Source: Amycolatopsis coloradensis
GTDB taxonomy: Bacteria; Actinomycetota; Actinomycetes; Mycobacteriales; Pseudonocardiaceae
Direction of reading: 5' to 3'
Assembly (NCBI RefSeq): GCF_001953865.1
Contig: NZ_MQUQ01000003.1
Location: forward strand, 385,917-449,916
DNA length: 64,000 nucleotides
Of this stretch, positions 8,038-16,383 are shown piece after piece (position 1 is the first letter of the stretch; every line of letters begins with the position of its first letter). A program made the position numbers and the translations under genes. Below the pieces are notes generated by a model, which did not search any database, had not been told where the DNA came from, and saw only the letters and a program-made list of their open reading frames with translations.

Positions 8038-10521
8038 TTACGGCTTCGGGAAGTACGGGCCGAGGACCTTCTCCAGGTAGTCCGCCAGGTCGTAGAACGC
8101 GTCCTGGACCGGGTTGCCCGCGCTCGGCCGGAACCGCAGCACCTGCGGGTCGTGGTCGCTCGCCTGCTGCGCGAACTCGGCGTTCAGGTGGACGACGTCG
8201 TAGTCGAGCCCGCGCGGCGCCTTCGACGTCAGGATGTGGTCCAGCACTTGCGACTGGCCTTCGAAAACGTAGCTGTACCGCTCGTTTTCCGGCAGCGAAG
8301 CGATGAGGTCCTTCAGCGCTCCGCCCGCGGTGAGCGTTTGCACGGCAGGCGAGAACGGGTAGTCGTTGATGTCACCGGCGACCACGATGTTCGCGTTCTT
8401 GTCCGCCGCGAGCACCTTGTCGACGAACCCGCGCAGCACGGTCGCCTGCTTGACCCGCTGCACCTCGGAACTCCGGACCGGCGGCTGGTTGCGGCCGTGG
8501 GTCGGCTGGTCGCCGCCCTTGGAGTTGAAGTGGTTCGCGATGACGAACACGGTACGGCCCTGGAAGACGAACTCGCCGACCAGCGGCTTGCGGCTGGCCC
8601 CCCACGCCTCGTTCGCCGGGTCGACCCGGCCGGGCGAGACGGTCAGATGGGTCTTGCCGCGTTCCTTGACCACGTCGACGGGAGTGGTCGCGGTGCCGCC
8701 CGGCCGATCCACAAAGGACACCCGAGCCGGGTTGAACAGGAAGCCGACGCGGATGTTGCCACCCGGCTGGCCGCCGTCCTTGCCGTTCTCCGGGTCGATC
8801 TGGCGCCACTCGTAACGCGGGCCACCGGCGGCGACGATCGCGTCGACGAACTTCCGGAGCGTCTGCTCCGCGGCGACGGTGCCGTCGTTGATCGGCCCGT
8901 TGTTGTCCTGGATCTCTTCCAGGTTCAGGATGTCCGGCTTCGCCAGGTTGACGGCGATGGCCTTGGCCAGCTCGCCGAACTTCTCCGCACTGTCCGAAGC
9001 GGACAGGTTCTCGACGTTGTAGGTCGCCACCGAAAGCTCGCCGCCGCGCTGAGCACGGGTGCTCTCGCGCTTCAGCCCGTTGTCCTTGGTCGCGCCCAGC
9101 TTTGTCGCGAACAGCGTGTAGCCGCCGAAGTTGCTGTACTCGACCGGGCCGGAGGTCACGCCGGTGAGCACGTCACCGGTGTTGACCTTCGGGAACGGCA
9201 CCTCGGCGAACGGGATCAGCGAAGCGACCTTGAGCACGCCGGTGTTGAGCCGGTCGTAGTCCAGGTACACCGCGCCGCCGCGCACGCTCGGGTTCTGCTT
9301 CGGTTTGGTGGTCACGTAAAGCTCGTTGAACGACGACGTCGGGCCGACGACGCGTGCGTCGGAGACGCTGACGATCTCGCTTTCGTGCGTCTCCCAGAAG
9401 TCCAGCGAGTACTTCGCGGGCTCCAGCGGCAGCGGTTCGATGCTGCCGCCCGGTGCGGGCGCGACGGTGTCCGGGACCGACTCCGGCGTGACAACGGTCG
9501 CGGCGGGCAGCGCGTTCCCGCTCGAATCGACCGTCCACTGTGCACTCGTCAGCTCGGTCAGCGATTGGTACGGCGAAGTCGCGGGCGCGTCCGGGTAGAA
9601 CTCGCGGACGGTGCCGGAGGCGGTCACCGCGTCGCCGACGGTCACGGCGGGCGTGGTCAAGCCGGTGAAGACGAACAGGCCCTCGCTGGTGCGCGGGTCG
9701 GCGTCGGGAGCGGTGTCGGTGATCCAGAACCCGCGCGCCGAACCGAAGCCGCGGATCGCGGTCACGACGCCGGTGACCCCGGCGACCTTCCGGTCCTTGA
9801 CCGGCGAGATCCGCGTGCTGCCCTGGATGTCGTGGATCTTCGCGGTCACCGGCGGCGGGCCGGTCTCGCCCGGCGTCTCACCCTTGCCGTTGGTCGGCGT
9901 TGGCGCGCCCGAGGTGAAGTCGGCCGCGTTGTCGTCGGTGTCCGACAGCGCCGTCCCCCTGGCGACGGAGGCGGTGTTGGACGGCGCGGCGGCAGCGGCC
10001 CCCTCGCGGATGGTGGCGCCACCGAAGCCGACCAGGTCCTTGATCCGCGCGTCGGCCGCGCAGTCGGCGGCGGTCCTGCAAGTCAGCGCCGAGGTGCCCT
10101 GGACAAGCGCGATGGTGCCCGCCGTCGCGGACAGCGGGATCGCGCCGGTGGCGTCCGGCGTCGGCAGGGCGACGGTGCCGCCGGCGCCCTTCGCCTGCGC
10201 GACGAGGTAGCGCGCGCCCGGCGCGACACTGCCGGTCAGCGGCGTGACCTGCCAGCTGTTCCCCGACGCGGGCGCGTACTGGACGCTGAACCCGTCGAGG
10301 CTCACGGCGGCCGCGCCGCGGTTGGCGAGTTCGACGAAGTCACTGGTCAGCGTGGCGCCCGAGTTGCCGCCACCGCCGTAGACCTCGGCGATCACGGCGT
10401 CGGCGCTGGGCGCGGCGAGCGCGGCCGGAGCGGCTGCGATGGCAGCACCGCTCACGACCAGGCCGGAGGTGACGGCCACGGTCAGGGCCCGTCTCCTGGC
10501 AGCACGGCGGGATGTGGTCAC
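8038..10521 (-). CDS. Secreted ExeM/NucH-type endonuclease
   Basis: The chosen GTG start (10521) has the ribosome site AGGGGAC about 8 nt upstream and gives an 827-residue protein beginning with an Arg-rich N-region, a hydrophobic core and an Ala-x-Ala cleavage site near residue 36. A lamin-tail-like domain (about 37-150, with IAEVYGGGGNSG) follows, then an OB-like nuclease-associated region. The endonuclease/exonuclease/phosphatase domain (about 495-800) carries ATYNVENLS, the catalytic Glu in NLEEIQD, VIANHFNSKGG, VAGDINDYPF and the terminal SDHDP. This is the architecture of extracellular nucleases that degrade environmental DNA for phosphate. It is divergent from the BNR protein gene. Confidence 0.92.
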   Translation of the reverse strand: MTTSRRAARRRALTVAVTSGLVVSGAAIAAAPAALAAPSADAVIAEVYGGGGNSGATLTSDFVELANRGAAAVSLDGFSVQYAPASGNSWQVTPLTGSVAPGARYLVAQAKGAGGTVALPTPDATGAIPLSATAGTIALVQGTSALTCRTAADCAADARIKDLVGFGGATIREGAAAAAPSNTASVARGTALSDTDDNAADFTSGAPTPTNGKGETPGETGPPPVTAKIHDIQGSTRISPVKDRKVAGVTGVVTAIRGFGSARGFWITDTAPDADPRTSEGLFVFTGLTTPAVTVGDAVTASGTVREFYPDAPATSPYQSLTELTSAQWTVDSSGNALPAATVVTPESVPDTVAPAPGGSIEPLPLEPAKYSLDFWETHESEIVSVSDARVVGPTSSFNELYVTTKPKQNPSVRGGAVYLDYDRLNTGVLKVASLIPFAEVPFPKVNTGDVLTGVTSGPVEYSNFGGYTLFATKLGATKDNGLKRESTRAQRGGELSVATYNVENLSASDSAEKFGELAKAIAVNLAKPDILNLEEIQDNNGPINDGTVAAEQTLRKFVDAIVAAGGPRYEWRQIDPENGKDGGQPGGNIRVGFLFNPARVSFVDRPGGTATTPVDVVKERGKTHLTVSPGRVDPANEAWGASRKPLVGEFVFQGRTVFVIANHFNSKGGDQPTHGRNQPPVRSSEVQRVKQATVLRGFVDKVLAADKNANIVVAGDINDYPFSPAVQTLTAGGALKDLIASLPENERYSYVFEGQSQVLDHILTSKAPRGLDYDVVHLNAEFAQQASDHDPQVLRFRPSAGNPVQDAFYDLADYLEKVLGPYFPKP

Positions 10522-10666
10522 GCTGAGTCCCCTCTTCGCAAGATCGGTCGAGGAATACTCCCCCGAACAAGTGAAATGAGGAAGACGACCAGACAACGAT
10601 TCGTGACGCCCGTAGTCCCCGTGAGAGGATCGAGATCCGCCGCCTGCACACCCAGGAGGCGTCTTC

Positions 10667-11995
10667 ATGCGCGGACTTCTTTACGCGCTCATCCCCCTCG
10701 TCACGGCGAGTCTCGTGACCCCGGCGGCGGCCAAGCCGCCGGACAAGGCCGCGTTCGAGGTGATGACCCCGGCGAGCACGGTCGCGTCCCGCACCGACCG
10801 GCGGCCGAACGCGGGCGGCACCTACGACCCGGTCGCGCGCAAGACCTTCATCTCGTGGTCCGGCAAGGCCGCGGACACCTATGTCCAGGCCTACGACCAT
10901 CGCACCGGCGACTGGACCGCGCCGAAGAAGATCGCCGACGGCGAGTCCGATCCGCACAACTACCCGACGATGCTGCTCGCCGGCGACGGCCACCTGCTGA
11001 TCTTCCGCGGCATGCACAACACGCGCACCGTGATCAGCCGCGCGCCGCTCGCTCATTCGCTGGAGGGAACCTGGACCGACACCGAGGTCACCGCGGGTGA
11101 CTCGGCGAGTTACCCGATGCCCGTCAAGACCATCGACGGCACGTTGTTCATGTTCTACCGGGAGACGACCAACGAGCTCGATCCGAACGCGAACCCCGAC
11201 TTCCGCCCGATGAAGTACATCGTGTCCCGCGACAACGGGAGGACGTGGAAGAACTCCGTGCGGCTGACCGGGAAGCAGTGGGCGTTCGGCTCACTGGGCC
11301 GGGCCGACCACATGGACGAGATCTACGTCGGCCAGCCGCGGTACCTGCCGTCGTCCGGGCGGATCCAGTTCGTCTACACGCTCGCGGGCGGCGGGCCTTC
11401 GCAGCACGAACACGACGTCTACCACCGGAACGTCTACTACCTGTCGTTCGACGTCCGTACCCTGCGTTTCTTCTCCGCGGCGGGCCACGACCTCGGCACC
11501 CAGGTCGACGACGCCGAGCAGGAGCGGTACCTCAAGGTCGTCGAAACCCCGCTCGAACTCCCCGGCGGGCTCAAGTCGCCGGACTACATCCTCCAGGTCG
11601 GCACGCAACGCGACGGAAAGCCGGTCGTCACCTGGTTCCAGTTCGACGCCGCGGGCTCGCCGCGCGATTTCGCGGGCGCGTGGAACGGCTGGAACTGGGA
11701 AGTGCGCGAAGTCGCGAATGGACTCCGATTGCGTGAGATCGAACCACTCAATGGCGGCACGTGGCGCGTTTACGGAACCCGGGATGGACGACCGGACATC
11801 GAAACGTTCTTGCTCGAGAACGGACGCGTCTGGAAGCCGGAAACCTTGATCACCACACCGAAACCGGTCCAGCGCGTCGAAGTGATCACCGGTTTCCGGG
11901 ACCCTGCCCGCATTCTGGCGACCGGCGCGTCCAGTGCGCGTGACGTCTCCGTGGCCGACGGTGACATTTACGTCGCGGGGACGCCGCGCAAATAG
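10667..11995 (+). CDS. Secreted BNR-repeat protein (BNR_4 family)
   Basis: The ATG at 10667 follows an AGGAGG site (10653-10658). Residues 1-22 are a signal peptide ending in AAAK. The remaining 420 residues resemble BNR_4/sialidase-like beta-propellers, with repeated Asp-box-like turns such as SRDNGRTWKN (about 184-193) and a conserved HNYPTMLL segment. Family members are secreted proteins linked to polysaccharide degradation, but the propeller alone does not fix a substrate. The gene diverges from the secreted nuclease across 145 nt, so co-regulation as an extracellular scavenging pair is possible (inference). Confidence 0.82.
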   Translation: MRGLLYALIPLVTASLVTPAAAKPPDKAAFEVMTPASTVASRTDRRPNAGGTYDPVARKTFISWSGKAADTYVQAYDHRTGDWTAPKKIADGESDPHNYPTMLLAGDGHLLIFRGMHNTRTVISRAPLAHSLEGTWTDTEVTAGDSASYPMPVKTIDGTLFMFYRETTNELDPNANPDFRPMKYIVSRDNGRTWKNSVRLTGKQWAFGSLGRADHMDEIYVGQPRYLPSSGRIQFVYTLAGGGPSQHEHDVYHRNVYYLSFDVRTLRFFSAAGHDLGTQVDDAEQERYLKVVETPLELPGGLKSPDYILQVGTQRDGKPVVTWFQFDAAGSPRDFAGAWNGWNWEVREVANGLRLREIEPLNGGTWRVYGTRDGRPDIETFLLENGRVWKPETLITTPKPVQRVEVITGFRDPARILATGASSARDVSVADGDIYVAGTPRK

Positions 11996-12122
11996 ACCAT
12001 TCGAGTTTCCCTGCCTTAAATGAACCTCAAGTCCGGGTACAACCCGGCATTCCCGGAGTTACCTTTGGCGACGTGAGCGAGGACACAAAATCCTCCCTCA
12101 CGTCGCCGGAGGAGGTGTCCCG

Positions 12123-12293
12123 ATGGGCTGGCTCATCGCAGGTACGGCACTGGTCCTGCTGCTGGGGATCGCACTGGCCGTCGAGCTGCGCGACCGGAAA
12201 CGCGGCGGCCGCCCGATGGCTCACTTCAGCGGAGCACGGCTCGACACCGTGCTGCGGGAGGCCGACCTCGGCGATCGGCACATGACCTTCTGA
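12123..12293 (+). CDS. Small single-span membrane protein (56 aa)
   Basis: A strong ribosome site GGAGGAGGT (12108-12116) precedes the ATG. The product has an N-out hydrophobic segment (about residues 3-20, GWLIAGTALVLLLGIALAV), a basic stop-transfer stretch Arg-Asp-Arg-Lys-Arg, and a 30-residue cytoplasmic tail ending in RHMTF. No family is recognised. The overlapping longer frame starting at 12073 lacks a ribosome site and has poor codon bias. The 247 nt that follow hold only palindromes. Confidence 0.7.
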   Translation: MGWLIAGTALVLLLGIALAVELRDRKRGGRPMAHFSGARLDTVLREADLGDRHMTF

Positions 12294-12405
12294 CGCTCAC
12301 CGGGGAGGGTGAGCGGGGGGAACTGGGGGCGCACCGCCGGTGCACGGGACCCGTCGGGGGAGGACGGAGCCCGTACACCGGCGGTGTGTCATTTCCGGGG
12401 TCCGT

Positions 12406-12431
12406 GCCGCAAGTAGCCCTCTACTCGCGGC
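12406..12431. repeat. Short hairpin, possible terminator
   Basis: GCCGCAAGTAG (12406-12416) pairs with CTACTCGCGGC (12421-12431) with one A-C mismatch and a CCCT loop. It lies between the small membrane protein gene and a convergent gene and could terminate either transcript; there is no T-tract. Confidence 0.55.
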
Positions 12432-12440
12432 CGGACGCGG

Positions 12441-12497
12441 GTGTCGCGAAAGCCACTTTCGCGACGTCTGATGTCCCGAAAGTGGCTTTCGTGACAC
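12441..12497. repeat. Palindrome, family C (GAAAGCCACTTTC), 21-bp arms
   Basis: Arms 12441-12461 and 12477-12497 pair along 21 bp with one G-T pair around a 15-nt loop that can form a further GAC/GTC pair. The core is CGAAAGCCACTTTCG. It sits between convergent genes and differs in sequence from the other palindrome families in this window, so it may be a separate dispersed repeat family or a bidirectional terminator. Confidence 0.8.
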
Positions 12498-12540
12498 GGC
12501 CACTGGGCAGCCGCGGTAGGTACCTGAGACGCTCTTGCCC

Positions 12541-12987
12541 TCAGCGCTCCAGCTCCTGCCGTGCCCGGTACTTGCCGACGAGCGACTTCGCCCCGGCGAC
12601 GGCCGCCTTTCCGGCGCCCTTCGCACTCGCGGCCAGGAACGTCGTCCAGTCGAAGTAGTCGCGCCACAACACGATCCGGCCGTCGCGTACTTCGAACGTG
12701 CCGCACACCCAGAACTCGGCCTCCCACGAACCGCGCCGCAGGACGTCGGTGCGTTCGGTGAGCACGATCGGCCCGTCGGCGGCGATGTGGTGCGTGCGCG
12801 CCTCGAACCCACTGCCGTAGCGGGCCAGGGTGCGCAGCTGCTTCTCCACCGCCGAGAGGCCGCGAGCCGGGGGAAGCGGGACGTTCTGGTAGACGATGTC
12901 GATCGCCGCGAAGCTCAGCGCGCGGTCGATGTCGAGCTCTTCGAGAGCCTGAAGGAAACCGGTCACCACGGTCTTCGGATCCGTCAT
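12541..12987 (-). CDS. Limonene-1,2-epoxide hydrolase-like protein
   Basis: ATG 12987 gives a 148-residue protein of the usual length for the limonene-epoxide hydrolase/SnoaL-like (NTF2 fold) family. It begins with MTDPKTVVTGFLQALEELD, and the pattern of Asp/Arg residues in FEVRDGRIVLWRDYFD matches the family's catalytic Asp-Arg-Asp region. Mycobacterial relatives (EphG-like) hydrolyse epoxides of lipids or terpenes; the substrate here is unknown. The Lys/Ala-rich C-terminal tail is an extension. A longer in-frame start exists upstream but would overlap the DUF305 gene on the other strand. Confidence 0.82.
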   Translation of the reverse strand: MTDPKTVVTGFLQALEELDIDRALSFAAIDIVYQNVPLPPARGLSAVEKQLRTLARYGSGFEARTHHIAADGPIVLTERTDVLRRGSWEAEFWVCGTFEVRDGRIVLWRDYFDWTTFLAASAKGAGKAAVAGAKSLVGKYRARQELER

Positions 12988-13080
12988 GCCCACCGAGGCT
13001 AATCCGTTTTTGAACCGGCGGGAGGTCACAGCCGTATCACAAAGCGGAGGGGCCGGATCCCCACGACTACGGAGGTATCG

Positions 13081-13626
13081 ATGCGACGGCGACTGCCGAT
13101 GGCACTGCTCGGGCTGCTCGCCTGGGTGCTCGCGGGCTGCTCGGCGGCCACGAGCGCCGCGCCGGCGGCCCAGGGCGCCAGCCAGGCCGACATCACGTTC
13201 TCCCAGCAGATGGTCCCGCATCACCAGCAGTCGATCCAGGTCGCGAACCTGGCTTCGGAGCGGTCGGCGTCCGAATTCGTGAAGGCCACCGCGGCCAAGA
13301 TCATCAAGACCGAGTCGGCCGAGGTCCAGACGATGACCGGCTGGCTCCAGTCGTGGAACGCGGCCGTGCTCCCCGCGGCAGGCCACGCCGGGCACTCGAT
13401 GCCGGGGATGATCACCTCGGGGCAGGTCGCCTCGCTGCGGAACCTGACCGGCGGCGAGTTCGACAGGACGTGGCTCCCGCTGATGGCCGAACACCTGCGC
13501 AACGGCGTCGCGATGGCCAAGACCGTGCTGTCGTCGGGCGAGCACGCCGAGACGAAGGCGTTGGCACAGGAGATCGTCGAGAACCAGACGGCGGCGATCG
13601 ACGAGATCACCGCGCGGCTTCCTTGA
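13081..13626 (+). CDS. DUF305 lipoprotein, possible metal binding
   Basis: The 181-residue protein has a lipoprotein signal peptide with lipobox LAGC (Cys20). The mature part is a DUF305 domain: QQMVPHHQQSI near residue 42 with a His-His pair, a glycine/His linker (AGHAGHSMPGM) and a second helical half with HLRNGVAMAK. DUF305 is a four-helix ferritin-like fold often found near copper resistance genes, which suggests metal binding at the outer membrane face. No copper genes flank it here. It is followed by tRNA-Ser(CGA). Confidence 0.88.
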   Translation: MRRRLPMALLGLLAWVLAGCSAATSAAPAAQGASQADITFSQQMVPHHQQSIQVANLASERSASEFVKATAAKIIKTESAEVQTMTGWLQSWNAAVLPAAGHAGHSMPGMITSGQVASLRNLTGGEFDRTWLPLMAEHLRNGVAMAKTVLSSGEHAETKALAQEIVENQTAAIDEITARLP

Positions 13627-13670
13627 CCCCCTGAAGGCCTACCGACGCCCTCCGGTATTGTTCTCGGCGG

Positions 13671-13758
13671 TGGCGTGTCCGAGCGGCCGAAGGAGCACGA
13701 CTCGAAATCGTGTGACGGCTAATAACCGTCCGTGGGTTCAAATCCCACCGCCACCGCA
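13671..13758 (+). tRNA. tRNA-Ser (anticodon CGA)
   Basis: Acceptor arm GGTGGCG (13671-13677) pairs with CGCCACC (13751-13757); discriminator G13758. The anticodon loop ACTCGAAAT carries CGA at 13705-13707, reading UCG. A long variable arm (ACGGCTAATAACCGT region) is present. CCA is not encoded, unlike tRNA-Ser(GGA) 9.6 kb upstream. Confidence 0.97.
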
Positions 13759-13762
13759 GCGA

Positions 13763-13797
13763 AGAGCCGGTCTCCACGGAGACCGGCTCTTCTGCGT
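13763..13797 (+). terminator. Intrinsic terminator of tRNA-Ser(CGA)
   Basis: Perfect 14-bp stem GAAGAGCCGGTCTC (13763-13776) with 13781-13794, CACG loop, T-poor tail. It lies directly between the tRNA and the convergent CsbD gene and may serve both. Confidence 0.82.
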
Positions 13798-13802
13798 CAG
13801 GC

Positions 13803-14009
13803 TTACTTGTTGAACTTGTCCTTGAGGCCCTGCACGGCACCCTCGGCGCGGTCGCGCAGGTCGTGTCCGGCCTCCTTGGCCTCGCCCTCGGTCTGGTCGG
13901 CCCGGCCCGAGTTCGCCATGTCCTGGTTGCCGGTCTTCTCGCCGAGCTTCTCCTTGGCGGTGCCGATGGCCTGCTCGGCCTTGTCCTTCGCCTTGTCGAA
14001 AACGCTCAT
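13803..14009 (-). CDS. CsbD-family stress protein
   Basis: The 68-residue product begins MSVFDKAKDKAEQAIG and is rich in Lys, Glu, Ala and Gly with a repeated KAKxKxEQxxG and ADQTEGEAKEAGHDL pattern, typical of CsbD proteins. These are small hydrophilic, probably disordered proteins induced by general stress and phosphate limitation in other bacteria; the molecular role is unknown. A ribosome site GGAGGAA is about 7 nt upstream of the ATG. It stands alone between a tRNA terminator and tadA. Confidence 0.92.
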   Translation of the reverse strand: MSVFDKAKDKAEQAIGTAKEKLGEKTGNQDMANSGRADQTEGEAKEAGHDLRDRAEGAVQGLKDKFNK

Positions 14010-14094
14010 GGCGGACGTTCCTCCTTAGCCTGGCGGCCACCGTCTGCGGCCACCTGCCCTGGGAATACCCGGGGAGCACGGCGTGACACATTTG

Positions 14095-14616
14095 TCACCC
14101 GGTGCGGTTACCCCGTTGCCCGTGGAAGAAGTCTTCGAGCAGGGCCGCGCACTCGGCCTCCAGCACACCGCCGACGACCTCCGCGCGGTGACTGAGCCGC
14201 CGGTCGCGGACGACGTCCCACAGCGACCCCACGGCGCCGGTCTTGGGCTCCCAGGCGCCGAAGACGAGCTTCGCGACCCTGGCCATCACCAGCGCCCCCG
14301 CGCACATCGTGCACGGCTCCAGCGTCACGGCGAGCGTGCAGCCTTCGAGCCGCCAGCCGTCGCCGTAGATCTTGGACGCGGCTCGCAGCGCGAGGATCTC
14401 CGCGTGCGCCGTCGGGTCCCCGAGTTCTTCGCGGGCGTTGCGCGCGGAAGCGAGCGGGGTCCCGTCCGGTGCCAGGACGACGGCGCCGATCGGCACGTCG
14501 TCGCCCGCGCCCCGCGCCGCGTCGATCGCCGCCTGGACGGCGGCGATGTCGGCGGCGGCGGCGGAGGGGCTCAGATCTCGTCCAGGATCTTGGCGAACTC
14601 GGCGGCGAATCCGCAC
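14095..14616 (-). CDS. tadA: tRNA-specific adenosine deaminase TadA
   Basis: This cytidine-deaminase-fold enzyme converts A34 to inosine in tRNA-Arg(ACG). Zinc motifs are HAE (His71, Glu73) and PCTMC (Cys102, Cys105), with the usual GAVGSLWDVV segment following. The upstream GTG at 14616 gives 173 residues and overlaps the preceding gene by 46 nt; the conserved domain only begins near residue 24. A CTG codon overlapping the upstream stop (14574) is an alternative coupled start. Pairing with the gene upstream is the normal actinobacterial arrangement. Confidence 0.93.
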   Translation of the reverse strand: MRIRRRVRQDPGRDLSPSAAAADIAAVQAAIDAARGAGDDVPIGAVVLAPDGTPLASARNAREELGDPTAHAEILALRAASKIYGDGWRLEGCTLAVTLEPCTMCAGALVMARVAKLVFGAWEPKTGAVGSLWDVVRDRRLSHRAEVVGGVLEAECAALLEDFFHGQRGNRTG

Positions 14617-15053
14617 CGCTGCGCGACCATCTGGAGTTGTTCGTCCGGATAGAGGTCGACCTCGCCGACGATCACCTCGAGTTCGGCCCCCGGGAGGCCG
14701 AGATCGGTGAGGATCTCCAGGTCGCCTTCGGGCCAGACGGCGTCGTCGTCCTCGTCCGGCGGGTCGACTCTCAGCACGTCGAGGACGTCGGCGGCGATGT
14801 CGTAGTCGAGCGCCGCCGCGGCGTCGGACAGCAGCAGCGAGGGGCCCCGGGGACTCGGCCGGACGATCACGAAGAACTCGTCGTCGATCGCCAGCAGCCC
14901 GAAAGCGGCACCCGTCGAACGCAGTTTGCCGAGCTCGGTGATCGCAGCGTCGAGTTCGGCGAGCGCCCCTGGATCAAGAGAGCTGCACCGCCACCGACCG
15001 TCCTCCCGCACCACGGCCACCGCGAACCCCGTGATCGGCTCTTGCACCGCCAT
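14571..15053 (-). CDS. TadA-associated protein
   Basis: Starting at ATG 15053 this 160-residue acidic protein matches the family annotated as tRNA adenosine deaminase-associated protein: an N-terminal GFAVAVVREDGRWRC strand, a LLAIDDEFFVIVRP core and an Asp/Glu-rich segment before VWPEGDLEIL, ending KILDEI. Its biochemical role is not established. It overlaps the start of tadA, so the pair is translationally coupled. Upstream in-frame starts (to 15113) lack homology. Confidence 0.85.
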   Translation of the reverse strand: MAVQEPITGFAVAVVREDGRWRCSSLDPGALAELDAAITELGKLRSTGAAFGLLAIDDEFFVIVRPSPRGPSLLLSDAAAALDYDIAADVLDVLRVDPPDEDDDAVWPEGDLEILTDLGLPGAELEVIVGEVDLYPDEQLQMVAQRCGFAAEFAKILDEI

Positions 15054-15129
15054 GCGCACACCGTATTCCGCCCGCATTCGGAACGCACGCACGGTGCGCC
15101 CGAAGCGCCGCATGCGCCACTATCGAGAC

Positions 15130-16359
15130 ATGACCGGACCCACCGACCTGCCCACCCTCCCCGATGCGCGCTTCGCCGGTTTGCTGGCCGAAGCCCGCGC
15201 CCTCCAGACGAAAACCGTAGAACTCCGGCGAGAGATCCATCGGAATCCGGAGATCGGCCTCCACCTGCCGAAAACCCAGGCCTCGATCAAAGCGGCCCTC
15301 AAAGGCCTCCCACTGGAGATCACCGAGGGCAAATCGACCACATCGCTGACCGCCGTCCTCAGGGGCGGGAAGCAGGGCCCGGCGATCTTGCTCCGCGGCG
15401 ACATGGACGCGCTGCCGCTCCACGAGGACACCGGCCTCGACTTCTCCTCCGACGACGACGGCGCGATGCACGCCTGCGGGCACGACACCCACGTCGCGAT
15501 GCTGGCGTCGGCGGCGCGGCTGCTCAGCGGGCACGCCGACGAGCTGGCCGGGTCGATCGTGTTCATGTTCCAGCCCGGCGAGGAAGGCGAGCACGGCGCG
15601 CGCCACATGATCCACGAGGGCGTGCTCGACGCCGCGGGCGAACGCGTCGAAAAGGCGTTCGGCCTGCACATCTTCACCCAGGTGGCGTCCGGCATCGTGC
15701 AGACGCGGCCGGGGCCGATCATGGCGTCGGCGAACAGCTTCCACGTGAAGGTCACCGGCCGGGGCGGCCACGGCTCGGCACCGCATCAGGCCATCGACCC
15801 GGTGCCCGCCGCCGCGGCGATGGTCGGCGCGCTGCAGACGATGGTGACCCGCAAGGTGAGCGTGTTCGAGCCCGCGGTGGTCTCGGTCACCCGCATCGAG
15901 ACGGGGACGACGACGAACATCATCCCGGAGACGGCGTTCCTGGAGGGCACGATCCGCACGCTGTCCGAGCGGACACTGGCGTTCGTGCGCGAGGAACTGC
16001 CGAAGGTGTGCGAGGCGATCGGCGCCGCGCACGGCGTCCGGGTGAGCGCCGAAGTCGTCTCCGGCTATCCGGTCACGGTCAACGATCCGCGGATCGCGGC
16101 CCGGGTGCTGGAGCTGGCGGCCGAGGTGCTCGGTGCCGGGAAAGCCGAGCCGATGGAGAACCCGGTGATGGGCGCGGAGGACTTCTCCTATGTCCTGCAA
16201 CGCGTTCCGGGTGCTTTCGCGTTCCTCGGCGCCTGCCCGCCCGACGCCGACCTGGCCACGGTGGAGGCGAACCACTCGAACCGGGTGGTCTTCGACGAGG
16301 ACGCGATGGCGAACGGCGTCGCGATGTACGCCGCCTTCGCCTTGGACGCACTGCGGTAG
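15130..16359 (+). CDS. M20 family amidohydrolase (hippurate/IAA-amide hydrolase-like)
   Basis: ATG 15130 gives 409 residues, normal for peptidase family M20D. The metal/catalytic motifs are RGDMDALP (89-96), HACGHDTHVAML (114-125) and QPGEEGEHGA (148-157), and the C-terminal MGAEDFSYV contains the last ligand region. A dimerisation insert follows GRGGHGSAPHQAIDPV. Such enzymes cleave N-acyl amino acids in the cytosol; the exact acyl group and amino acid are not readable. The gene diverges from the tadA pair over 76 nt and is followed closely by a UPF0303 gene, 24 nt away. Confidence 0.92.
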   Translation: MTGPTDLPTLPDARFAGLLAEARALQTKTVELRREIHRNPEIGLHLPKTQASIKAALKGLPLEITEGKSTTSLTAVLRGGKQGPAILLRGDMDALPLHEDTGLDFSSDDDGAMHACGHDTHVAMLASAARLLSGHADELAGSIVFMFQPGEEGEHGARHMIHEGVLDAAGERVEKAFGLHIFTQVASGIVQTRPGPIMASANSFHVKVTGRGGHGSAPHQAIDPVPAAAAMVGALQTMVTRKVSVFEPAVVSVTRIETGTTTNIIPETAFLEGTIRTLSERTLAFVREELPKVCEAIGAAHGVRVSAEVVSGYPVTVNDPRIAARVLELAAEVLGAGKAEPMENPVMGAEDFSYVLQRVPGAFAFLGACPPDADLATVEANHSNRVVFDEDAMANGVAMYAAFALDALR

Positions 16360-16383
16360 CCATTACACAACAGTGTTGATTTA

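Noticed and set aside
8029..11100. Plus-strand 1023-codon open frame
   Set aside because: It runs antisense to the nuclease gene and through the start of the BNR gene, is Arg/Asp-rich as expected of a shadow frame in high-GC DNA, and has no domain or ribosome site.
12073..12285. 70-codon frame overlapping the small membrane protein gene
   Set aside because: Wrong frame relative to the strong ribosome site GGAGGAGGT and to codon bias; the 12123 frame is preferred.
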